A DNA stretch of 64,000 nt, from contig NZ_CP034447.1 of assembly GCF_003952485.1 (NCBI RefSeq), positions 7,020,501-7,084,500 on the forward strand. The letters run 5' to 3'. The notes beneath the pieces were generated by a model. That model was not told where the DNA came from. It ran no database searches and was given only the letters and a program-made list of their open reading frames with translations. Positions within the stretch are counted from its first letter, which is position 1. Each line of letters begins with the position of its first letter. Both the position numbers and the translations under genes were made by a program. Origin of the DNA: Mesorhizobium sp. M1E.F.Ca.ET.045.02.1.1. Its GTDB lineage: Bacteria; Pseudomonadota; Alphaproteobacteria; Rhizobiales; Rhizobiaceae. Shown here piece after piece: positions 26,701 through 33,335 of the stretch.

Positions 26701-26938
26701 GACGGGCGCGGGTGCCGCCAGCCGGCAGTCGATCGGCACCACCGTCTTCGGCGGCATGGTGGCGGCGACGATCCTGTCGCTGGTCTTCGTGCCGGTCTTC
26801 TACGCGGTCATCGAAAAGCTGCGCGAGCGCGGCGGCGAGCAGGAACCTGCCACGGGGCGCCAGTATGCCCCGCACCAACAAGAGATTGAACCGACCGCCG
26901 AGCCGGCGCCTCAGCCGCTCGCCCAAGCGGCTGAATAG
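23738..26938 (+). CDS. RND multidrug efflux permease (HAE1 / AcrB-MexB type)
   Basis: 1066 residues. The N-terminal helix (FFIHRPIFASAIAIIMVLAGAIAYFLLPVSQFPDI) is canonical. Proton-relay aspartates occur in the fourth helix region GLVVDDAIVVVENVERQLE, and the lysine/GxAxKN motif is in GLAAKNAILIVEFARRRREEG. Two large periplasmic loops are present. The tail is proline-rich and repetitive and ends at a duplicated 21-bp unit. Exports hydrophobic or amphipathic compounds with the fusion protein encoded downstream and an outer-membrane channel that is not in this window. The gene order (pump before fusion protein) is reversed relative to most RND operons. Confidence 0.95.
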   Translation: MVNFFIHRPIFASAIAIIMVLAGAIAYFLLPVSQFPDITPPQVVVSAHYPGASAQVVADTVTTPLEQQINGVQGMTYMSSTSSNDGSSTITITFDVGYPLSTAAVDVQNRVSQAASSLPAIVNQGGVTIKKQNPNFVLIVDLTSPDGSVDPVALSNLAYLQVVDPLKRLPGVGDVQIFGERRYSMRVWLDPDKLANLGITAVDVQNAIAEQNVQVAAGKIGQSPAPAGTAFEMQVNAVGRLSDPKEFGDIVVRADPANGSLVRLRDVARIELGALQYSSSAFFGKDPTVVLAVYQMPGSNALDLQQRVKDKMQELSARFPKGVHYAMHYDTTRFVSASMHDVLITLGEALVLVVAVVFIFLQSWRTTIIPTIAIPVSLIATLAIMYMLGFSLNMLSLLGMVLAIGLVVDDAIVVVENVERQLEAGLAPLAATRAAMAEVTGPIIATTAVLAAVFIPVAFIPGVSGRLYNQFALTVAISVGISAFNSLTLSPALSAAFLRHRGETQFVLFRWFNAGFDWLSHAYAHGVRILIKLRWAMLGLFAAGLVATYFVWQKLPSTFLPVEDQGYFFVVIQLPDGASLERTDAVAQKARDILQNTPGVDIVGSISGLNFLTSAAQSNSAVEFAILKPWDERGPEQNASKLVEQVRSKLLQMPEAFALSFDPPSIPGLGTTGGFEFQVEDLSGRGSAALNEVTQALIAEARKQPELNPQQLFSSFSTSTPQFNYDLDRSKAKLLGLSLPDVFNTLQIYLGSLYVNDFNLFGRTFRVTIQADKDARADATDISRLYVRNASGGMVPLSTLGRLVPIVGPETVPHYNNNASALINGGAAPGFSSGQAVAAMERAAANVLPRDFGYEWTGITYQELKAGSIASVVFGLAIVFVFLILAAQYESFAMPFMVLLAVPLALFGAFVVLLLRGMQIDVYSQIGFVMLIGLAAKNAILIVEFARRRREEGLTIVEAAMEAARLRLRPILMTAFAFILGVLPLMFATGAGAASRQSIGTTVFGGMVAATILSLVFVPVFYAVIEKLRERGGEQEPATGRQYAPHQQEIEPTAEPAPQPLAQAAE

Positions 26939-26959
26939 CTCGCCCAGGCGGCCGAATAG
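26918..26959 (+). repeat. 21-bp tandem duplication spanning the RND stop codon
   Basis: 26918-26938 and 26939-26959 are near-identical (three mismatches or fewer), each encoding LAQAAE plus a TAG stop in the same frame. The first TAG ends the RND protein; the second copy lies just before the ribosome-binding site of the next gene. Likely a recent slippage duplication. Confidence 0.75.
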
Positions 26960-26973
26960 GATTGGAGATCAAT

Positions 26974-28128
26974 ATGCGTAAATGGAAAATCGCTTTGGGA
27001 ACGGCCGTCGCGCTGGGCGCGATCTCGGTGGCCAGCGTCCACCTGCTCGACATGGGCAATCTGAGCCTCAACGGCGGCACGGCGGGCGCAGCACCTGCAC
27101 CGGCGGCCTTCGTCATGCCGGTGCCGGTGGTCAACGTCGTCAAGAAGACGCTGCCGATCTATCTCGACTACGCGGCGCGCGTCGAGTCGATCCGCAGCAT
27201 CACCCTGCAGGCGCGCGTGCCGGGCTACCTGCAGGAGCAGACAGCGGCGGACGGCAGCGACGTCAAGCAGGGCGACCTGCTCTACAGGATCGCGCCGGAA
27301 GACTATCAGGCAGCCCTCGACCAGGCCAAGGCGCAGGTCGAGCGCGATACCGCGACGCTCGACTATGCGCGCTCGAACCTCGGCCGCGGCAGCGAGCTCG
27401 CCAAGAGCGGCTATCTTGCCAAGGATAGTTTCGACCAGCGCACCAGCACCTTGCGCGGGGCCGAAGCGGCATTGCTTCTCGACAAGGCGGCAGTGCGAAC
27501 GGCTGAGCTCAATCTCGGCTATGCGGAAATCAAAGCCCCCTTCCCGGGCCGCATCGGCCGCAACCAGGCCTCGGTCGGCACGCTGGTGAGCGTCGCCGGC
27601 ACCGTGCTCAACACGCTGGTGCAGCTCGACCCGATCTACGTCACCTTCAATCCGAGTGAGACCGACCTCGTTGAGATCGAGCAAGCCAAGGCGGCCGGTC
27701 CGATCGCGGTCGACGTGCTCTTGCCCGGCGAGACCGAGCCAAGCCAGAAGGGTGAGCTCACCTTCATCGACAACACGATCGACCATTCGACCGGCACGAT
27801 CACGGCCCGCGCAACGATCGGCAACGCCAAGTTCAGGCTGCTGCCAGGCCAATATGTCCGCGTGCGGCTGCATGTGAAGGAACAGCCCAACACGCTGATG
27901 GTGCCGCAGGTGGCGCTGGGCTCCAGCCAGCTCGGCAAATACCTCTATGTCCTCGGCAAGGGCAATACCGTCGACCAGAAACTGGTCTCGCTCGGGCCGA
28001 CCGACGGCGACCTGATCTCCGTGACCTCCGGCATCTCCGAGAGCGACCAGGTGATCACGGGCAATCTGCAGAAGATCGGACCCGGAATGCCGGTTTCTCC
28101 CTTGCCGCAACCGAAACCGGCCAGCTGA
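26974..28128 (+). CDS. RND efflux membrane-fusion protein (HlyD/AcrA type)
   Basis: 384 residues from MRKWKIALGTAVALGAISVA, an uncleaved or lipoprotein-less N-terminal membrane anchor (no lipobox cysteine seen). The lipoyl/beta-barrel parts read VESIRSITLQARVPGYLQEQ and LNLGYAEIKAPFPGRIGRNQ, then ALDQAKAQVERDTATLDYAR in the coiled-coil hairpin. GGAG (26964-26967) is 6 bases before ATG. Links the RND pump to an outer-membrane channel. Confidence 0.92.
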   Translation: MRKWKIALGTAVALGAISVASVHLLDMGNLSLNGGTAGAAPAPAAFVMPVPVVNVVKKTLPIYLDYAARVESIRSITLQARVPGYLQEQTAADGSDVKQGDLLYRIAPEDYQAALDQAKAQVERDTATLDYARSNLGRGSELAKSGYLAKDSFDQRTSTLRGAEAALLLDKAAVRTAELNLGYAEIKAPFPGRIGRNQASVGTLVSVAGTVLNTLVQLDPIYVTFNPSETDLVEIEQAKAAGPIAVDVLLPGETEPSQKGELTFIDNTIDHSTGTITARATIGNAKFRLLPGQYVRVRLHVKEQPNTLMVPQVALGSSQLGKYLYVLGKGNTVDQKLVSLGPTDGDLISVTSGISESDQVITGNLQKIGPGMPVSPLPQPKPAS

Positions 28129-28137
28129 TAACCCCCA

Positions 28138-29076
28138 TCAGTCCCGGTCCGACGGCGCCCTCGACTCCCACGTCGAGGGCGCCGTTTTGCTAAGAAGCTC
28201 CACCAAGTCCGCAATGTCCGCGCGCTCGGCCTTGGCCGGCAGCATGAAGGCGCAATAGGGCTGGCCGAGGCGCACTGAAACCGGCGAGAGCGCGATCAGC
28301 CGTCCAGCTTGCAGGTCGGCGCTGGCCATCACCCTTTGTCCCAGGGCGATTCCCAGTCCCAGCTTCGCCGCGCCGATCGCCAGGCTGGAGAGGCCGACGC
28401 GGCGACCGTGCGAAGGATCGGGCGCGCGGTTGCCGCCCGCTGCCGCGAACCAGTCTGCCCAGGTGGGATGCGAGGCGTAGTTCGGGCCCCAGTTGGTGTG
28501 GATGAACTGGCTCTCATGCGCGTTCGACAGATCGAGGGCCTCGTTGCCGTGGCGCCGCCAGAACTCCGGCGACGCGACCGGCAGCACGTCGTCATGGACG
28601 AGGCGGACCATTTTCAGCGCCGGATAGTGGTAGTCGCCGTAGCTGATGCGCAGGTCGATGTTCTGGCGCACGACGTCGACGGGATCGTCCTCGACGCGGA
28701 CATCGATCGCCATCTGCGGGAAGCCGTCGAGCAGCACGGCCAGGCGCGGCGCCAGCCACAGTTCGGCCAGCGAGAACGGCACGCTGACGACGAGGCGCGT
28801 CCGCAAGCCGCCTTCCAGCATGCGCCGGCCGACAGCGGCTATCTCGCCCAGCGCCCGCGCCGTCTGCGGATAGATGGCATGGCCGGCATCGGTGAGCGTG
28901 ATGCGGTTGCCGTTGCGCACGAACAATTGCTTGCCGAACCAGTCTTCGAGATTGCGAATCTGCTGGCTGACCGCGGCCGACGAGACACCGAGCTCGGTGG
29001 CGGCAAGCGTGAAGCTGCCGGCGCGGGCGGCGACCTCGAACGCCCTGACCGCGTTGAGTGGCGGAAGCTTTTCCAT
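28138..29076 (-). CDS. LysR-family regulator, GcvA-like
   Basis: 312 residues from MEKLPPLNAVRAFEVAARAGSF, with the HTH helix AATELGVSSAAVSQQIRNLE, which is typical of GcvA-type LysR proteins, and a type-2 periplasmic-binding effector domain. The start at 29076 (AAGG about 8 bases upstream) is preferred to 29115. Divergent from the dioxygenase gene with about 100 bases between starts, so it is the probable activator of that gene. The last ~16 residues (TAPSTWESRAPSDRD) come from the terminator stem and are probably not conserved. Confidence 0.88.
   Translation of the reverse strand: MEKLPPLNAVRAFEVAARAGSFTLAATELGVSSAAVSQQIRNLEDWFGKQLFVRNGNRITLTDAGHAIYPQTARALGEIAAVGRRMLEGGLRTRLVVSVPFSLAELWLAPRLAVLLDGFPQMAIDVRVEDDPVDVVRQNIDLRISYGDYHYPALKMVRLVHDDVLPVASPEFWRRHGNEALDLSNAHESQFIHTNWGPNYASHPTWADWFAAAGGNRAPDPSHGRRVGLSSLAIGAAKLGLGIALGQRVMASADLQAGRLIALSPVSVRLGQPYCAFMLPAKAERADIADLVELLSKTAPSTWESRAPSDRD
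28152..28188. terminator. strong bidirectional hairpin between fusion protein and LysR genes
   Basis: A 14-bp perfect stem (28152-28165 with 28172-28185) with a 6-base loop and TTTT on the plus side follows the fusion-protein gene by 23 bases. It lies inside the last codons of the convergent LysR gene, so that gene's C-terminus is encoded by the stem. Confidence 0.8.
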
Positions 29077-29177
29077 ATAGGCCTTCACCAAGTTTTTCTT
29101 GCGGAAGCCTAACAATTTTCCGCGTTGAGAGAAAGATTTCCTTGCTGTCTAGTGACCTCAGATTTTTGGAGGACACA

Positions 29178-29969
29178 ATGATCGAAGACATTCTCGACCT
29201 CGACCGCTACCCGCTCGACCGCGAGGGCAGCCCAGAATGGCAGCGCCTTGTGGAGGAATCGACCGCGGCGCTCAACGCCAACGGCATGTTCAACCTGGAA
29301 GGCTTCCTGCGCCCGGGCGTTGCCGAGAGGGCCGTCGCGGAAATCCGGCCGGTGATGGATACGCGCTCGCATACGCACAAGCGCATGCACAACATCTACT
29401 TCAAGCCCTCGATCCCGGAGCTTTCGCCCGACCATCCGGCGCTGCGCAAGGTCGAGACGATCAGCCACACGGTCTGCGCCGACCAGATTCCCGGCAGCAT
29501 TGTCCTCGCCATCTACGAATACGAGCCCCTGGTGCGTTTCCTGGCGGTGACGATGGACAAGCCGCAATTGCATGTCATGCAGGATCCGCTCGCCCGCGCC
29601 AATGTCATGGCCTATCGGGCCGGCGAGGCGTTGAACTGGCACTTCGACCGCTCGGAATTCACCACGACGCTGCTGCTCCAGGCTCCGGAGCGCGGCGGCG
29701 ACCTCGAATACCGCACCGACCTGCGTTCGGACGACGATCCGAACTACGACGGCGTCGCCAGGCTGCTCGAAGGGCGCGATCCGGAAGCGAAGATCCTGCG
29801 CATGAAGGCCGGTACGCTGAATGTCTTCCGCGGCAAGAACACCGCGCATCGCGTCACCACGGTCGAAGGCGAGCGGGAGCGCATGATCGCGGTGTTTTCC
29901 TACTACGAGCGCCCCGGCGTCATGTTCACCGAGGAGGAGCGCATCGGCTTCTACGGCCGCGCGGCTTGA
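29178..29969 (+). CDS. Fe(II)/2-oxoglutarate-dependent hydroxylase, BesD/ArpA-like
   Basis: 263 residues with GGAGG before the ATG. The double-stranded beta-helix iron triad is visible as H155-x-D157 (in ALNWHFDRSEF) and H224 (in GKNTAHRVTTVEG), with a downstream arginine for 2-oxoglutarate. The surrounding pattern (HNIYFKPSIPELSPDHPALR, ERGGDLEYRTDLRSDDDPNYD) resembles the BesD/HalD and ArpA family, some members of which chlorinate free amino acids. Here the Asp is intact, so hydroxylation is predicted rather than halogenation. A free amino acid or small amine is a likely substrate. Confidence 0.75.
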   Translation: MIEDILDLDRYPLDREGSPEWQRLVEESTAALNANGMFNLEGFLRPGVAERAVAEIRPVMDTRSHTHKRMHNIYFKPSIPELSPDHPALRKVETISHTVCADQIPGSIVLAIYEYEPLVRFLAVTMDKPQLHVMQDPLARANVMAYRAGEALNWHFDRSEFTTTLLLQAPERGGDLEYRTDLRSDDDPNYDGVARLLEGRDPEAKILRMKAGTLNVFRGKNTAHRVTTVEGERERMIAVFSYYERPGVMFTEEERIGFYGRAA

Positions 29970-30009
29970 GCATCGATGAAAATCCTGAATTCGCAAATTG
30001 CCCCTTGTT

Positions 30010-30025
30010 AGATTGTCGACAATCT
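30010..30025. promoter_or_regulatory. candidate GntR operator, 16-bp perfect palindrome
   Basis: AGATTGTCGACAATCT is a perfect palindrome 36 bases upstream of the GntR start, followed by an extra GATTGTC half-site (30026-30032). The ATTGTCGACAAT core is typical of FadR/FCD-type GntR operators; autoregulation and control of the downstream catabolic operon is the likely function. Confidence 0.6.
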
Positions 30026-30061
30026 GATTGTCTTGCAGCCGGTTCATCCGGAGTGGGACGC

Positions 30062-30754
30062 ATGGCGAAACTGGATTTCAGTCCGATCGCGGATACGACG
30101 CGCAGGGCGGAGATCGTCGCCCTGCTCAGGCGCGCCATCCTGACCGGCCAGTTGGAGCCTGGGCAAAAGCTCAACGAGCTCAGGATTTCCGAGCAGATGC
30201 GGGTGAGCCGCGCGCCGCTGCGCGAGGCGATGCGCGAGCTGGTGCAGGAAGGCATCCTGACCAGCATCCCCTATGCCGGAACTTTCGTCATCGACGTCGC
30301 CGCCAAGGACATCATCGACGTCTATTCGCTCAACAAGGTGCTCGACGAGTTCGCCATCGAGCTCGCCTGGCCGCTGCGCGACCAGCGCTTCTTCGACGAG
30401 CTCGACCGCCGCCATGAAACGGTCAAAGCGGCGACGCGCGCGCTCGACACCACGCGCCAGATCGAGACGGCGCTACAACTGCATGGGCTGATCTACGAAT
30501 GGGCCGACAATTCGGTGCTGCTCGAGACCTGGCAGCGGCTGACCAGTCGCCTGCAAATGTATTTCGCCCTGCATCAGCGGGCCCGCAACGAGCCGGTGCC
30601 GGCAGAAGACGTGCACGAGACTTATGTGGCGCTGCTCAAGGGCTCGGACATGCGCGCCGCCCAGCGCCACGCGCGCGAGCATATCGACCTCGATTTCGAA
30701 GAGCTGCTTGCCTACGCGCGCGGCCTTGAAAAGCGTGGGTCGAAGGGCGCCTGA
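30062..30754 (+). CDS. GntR-family regulator, FCD subfamily
   Basis: 230 residues. The winged HTH reads LRISEQMRVSRAPLREAMRELVQEGIL and the C-terminal FCD domain includes LHGLIYEWADNSVLLETWQRL. The start at 30062 follows GGAGTGGGACGC. It is the first gene before the two enolase-superfamily enzymes on the same strand (29-base gap), so it probably regulates them through the palindrome at 30010-30025. Confidence 0.87.
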   Translation: MAKLDFSPIADTTRRAEIVALLRRAILTGQLEPGQKLNELRISEQMRVSRAPLREAMRELVQEGILTSIPYAGTFVIDVAAKDIIDVYSLNKVLDEFAIELAWPLRDQRFFDELDRRHETVKAATRALDTTRQIETALQLHGLIYEWADNSVLLETWQRLTSRLQMYFALHQRARNEPVPAEDVHETYVALLKGSDMRAAQRHAREHIDLDFEELLAYARGLEKRGSKGA

Positions 30755-30783
30755 CCATTCCCTCGCTGACAACGGACACCAAC

Positions 30784-31887
30784 GTGAAGATAAAGAGCAT
30801 AAAAGCCTACCATGTCGTGCAGCCCTTCGTGGACGGGCCCTACCGCATGTCGAAGGGGCGGGTCGCCGACTGTTTCGACGCGGTGATCGTCGCCATCACT
30901 TCCGACACAGGTGTGACCGGCTGGGGCGAGATGGCGCCGCTCGGCAATTTCTACTCGGCCGCGTTTCCGGCGGGAACGCGTGCGGGCGTGCCGGAAATCG
31001 CGCCGCATCTCATCGGCCACGACCCGCGCGGGCTTGCCGGCATCGGCAGGCTGATGGACACGGTGTTCAAGGGCCATCCCTACATCAAGGCCGCGCTCGA
31101 CATGGCGTGCTGGGATCTCGCCGCCTGTGCCGCCGACGTGCCGCTGGTGACGATGCTTGGCGGCCGCGAGAGCGAGACGGCGGAGCTCTACAGGGTCGTC
31201 ACCCACGGCACGGTCGACCAGATGGCGGCACTTGCCAAGAAGATCGTCGCCGAAGGCTACCACCGGCTGCAGGTCAAGGTCGGCGGCAATGTGCGCGACG
31301 ACATCGAGCGCGTCACCGCGGTGGCCGCGGCCGTGCCGAAGGGCACGGTGATCTTCTGCGACGCCAATGCCGGCTGGACGCCTTACCAGGCGCGCCAGTT
31401 CGCCGACGCAACACGCGGCATCGACTACACGTTCGAGCAGCCCTGCACGACGATCGAGGAGAACATGTCGGTGCGCCGCATGCTCGACAAGCCGATGGTG
31501 CTGGATGAGTCCGTTACCTCGCTGCAGGAGATGCTGGAAATCCATCGCCGCGGCGCGGCCGACGGGCTGACGCTGAAGATCTCGCGGCTGGGCGGCGTGA
31601 CGCAGACCCGCCAGATCCGTGACGTTGCGGTCGATCTCGGCTTCATGATCACGGTCGAGGATACCGGCGGCGCCGAGATCGACACCGCCGCCATGGCGCA
31701 TCTGTCGCTGTCGACGCCGGAGGAGCGCCGGCTGCATGCGATCGCCTTCCACGAATGGGTGACGGTGCGCACCGCCTCCAACAAGCCGCCCGTGACGGGC
31801 AGCCGCATGGGCATTCCCGATGGACCCGGCCTCGGCATCGATGTCGTGCCGGACCTGCTCGGCAAGCCTTTCTTCGAGATCGGCTGA
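30784..31887 (+). CDS. enolase-superfamily enzyme, hydroxyproline dehydratase/betaine epimerase-like
   Basis: 367 residues starting with GTG. Mandelate racemase/muconate-lactonising fold: capping domain KIKSIKAYHVVQPFVDGPYRMSKGR, then the barrel with the KxK-type catalytic strand RLQVKVGG, metal ligands in FCDANAGWTPYQ, FEQPC and LDES, and the second-base lysine in TLKISRLGG. N-terminus and strand motifs resemble cis-3-hydroxy-L-proline dehydratase and hydroxyproline-betaine 2-epimerase. Role: proton abstraction next to a carboxylate, giving dehydration or epimerisation. The substrate is uncertain. Confidence 0.78.
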   Translation: MKIKSIKAYHVVQPFVDGPYRMSKGRVADCFDAVIVAITSDTGVTGWGEMAPLGNFYSAAFPAGTRAGVPEIAPHLIGHDPRGLAGIGRLMDTVFKGHPYIKAALDMACWDLAACAADVPLVTMLGGRESETAELYRVVTHGTVDQMAALAKKIVAEGYHRLQVKVGGNVRDDIERVTAVAAAVPKGTVIFCDANAGWTPYQARQFADATRGIDYTFEQPCTTIEENMSVRRMLDKPMVLDESVTSLQEMLEIHRRGAADGLTLKISRLGGVTQTRQIRDVAVDLGFMITVEDTGGAEIDTAAMAHLSLSTPEERRLHAIAFHEWVTVRTASNKPPVTGSRMGIPDGPGLGIDVVPDLLGKPFFEIG

Positions 31888-31888
31888 G

Positions 31889-33073
31889 ATGAAGATCAGG
31901 CGCGTCAGGGCAACGCCGATCAACTACAGGCTCGAAGCGCCCTACGTCTGGGTGTTCGGCGAGCTCGACGGCTTCTCGCCCACCATCGTCGAGGTCGAGA
32001 CGGAGGACGGGCTTGTCGGTCTCGGCGAGGCACCGACGCCGGCGGCCGCTGCCGTCATCGACGATGTGCTGGCACCCAGGCTCGCCGGCCGTGACGCCTT
32101 CGACATCGCCGGCGCGGAGCAAGTCTGCCTGCCCTTCTGGACCGGCGTGCAGTCGATCAACGACCGCATCCGCATCATGGCCTTCGGCGCCATCGAAATG
32201 GCGCTGTGGGACCTGCGCGGCAAGGCCTGGAAGCAGCCGCTCTACCAGTTGCTCGGGGGCGCGGTGCGCAAGGATATCCCCTTCACCGATTATTTCTCGC
32301 TGCGCGGCGACGGGTCGAAGGTGAAGGGCGAGAAGACGCCGGAAGCGGTCGCAGATTACTGCGTCGAACTCCACGAGCGCCACGGCACGACCTTCTTCGA
32401 GGGCAAGTTCTCGACGCAGGATCCGAAAGTCTCGCTAAAGATGGTCGAGCTGATCCGCGACAAGCTCGGCGACGATGCGATGATCCGCATCGATTCCAAC
32501 CAGGCCTATTCGCTCGCCACCGCCAGGCAGCTGGCGAGGCCGCTGGAAGACCTCGGCGTGCGCAACTGGGAGGATCCGGTCGCAACCATCGAGGAAATGC
32601 GCGAGCTGCGGCGCCACACGTCGATCCCGTTCTCGACCCACAATATCGACATCGCGCGCGCCATGGATCTCAAAGTGCCGGACGCGTTTGTCGGCAATCC
32701 GACAGCACATGGCGGCATCGTCCGCATGCTGCGCTTCATCGGCGCCTGCGAGCATTCCGGCATCGATTACTGGTGCTACAGCGGCGACACCGGCATCGGC
32801 AGCGCCTGCTACCTGCATCTTTGCTCAGCACTCGGCTGGATCAGAGAGCCCAACCAGTCGTTGTTCCGCATGCAGCCGATGGACGTGATCGAGGAAGGGC
32901 CGTTCGCGCCGAAGAACAACACCGTGCCGGTGCCGGAAGGCTATGGCCTCGGCGTAACGCTGTCTTGCGACAGGCTCGCTGCCTGCCATCGCGACTTCGT
33001 CGAGAACGGGCCCTGCAACAAGTATCACGACCCGGCGAAGCCCGGCACCTATCGCCGGCTGCCGCTGAACTGA
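31889..33073 (+). CDS. enolase-superfamily enzyme, glucarate dehydratase-related
   Basis: 394 residues, ATG one base after the stop of the previous enzyme. Motifs: FFEGKFSTQDPKVSLKMVEL (catalytic lysine strand), RIDSNQAYSLATARQL, NWEDPVATIEEMRELRRHTS, PFSTHNIDI and GGIVRMLRFIGACEHSG. The ordered Asp/Glu/Asn ligands and the 394-residue length fit glucarate-dehydratase-like MR-group enzymes. Two different enolase-superfamily enzymes in tandem suggest consecutive steps or alternative stereoisomers of an acid sugar or hydroxy-amino acid. Confidence 0.78.
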   Translation: MKIRRVRATPINYRLEAPYVWVFGELDGFSPTIVEVETEDGLVGLGEAPTPAAAAVIDDVLAPRLAGRDAFDIAGAEQVCLPFWTGVQSINDRIRIMAFGAIEMALWDLRGKAWKQPLYQLLGGAVRKDIPFTDYFSLRGDGSKVKGEKTPEAVADYCVELHERHGTTFFEGKFSTQDPKVSLKMVELIRDKLGDDAMIRIDSNQAYSLATARQLARPLEDLGVRNWEDPVATIEEMRELRRHTSIPFSTHNIDIARAMDLKVPDAFVGNPTAHGGIVRMLRFIGACEHSGIDYWCYSGDTGIGSACYLHLCSALGWIREPNQSLFRMQPMDVIEEGPFAPKNNTVPVPEGYGLGVTLSCDRLAACHRDFVENGPCNKYHDPAKPGTYRRLPLN

Positions 33074-33335
33074 ACCAGGAGACCGTCAAAGGAAAGGAGG
33101 CGACAGACCGAGTAGAAGAAGCGGCCGCGATTTCGATCGGACCGCGAGACCGGACAAGGCATGCATCAAGAAAATCTGACCTTCCCCCCTCAAGGAGCGG
33201 ATGGACCGGATCAACCTGCATGCTACAGTTCGATCGACAGAAATTCTTGACGATGGCCGGGACAGGAGAACTCCACGGAACCGTCAACTGGAACGCACTC
33301 GCCAACCACAAGAACTGGGGAAAGGGTTCAGACCC

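Noticed and set aside
24572..26926. 784-codon open frame antisense to the RND pump
   Set aside because: Composition-driven shadow of a high-GC gene: the RND protein on the plus strand is a full-length, motif-complete family member, while the antisense product has low complexity (Gln/Arg/Asp/His-rich).
29178..29969. Amino acid halogenase
   Set aside because: The iron-binding Asp (HxD) is intact, whereas BesD-type halogenases have Gly there.
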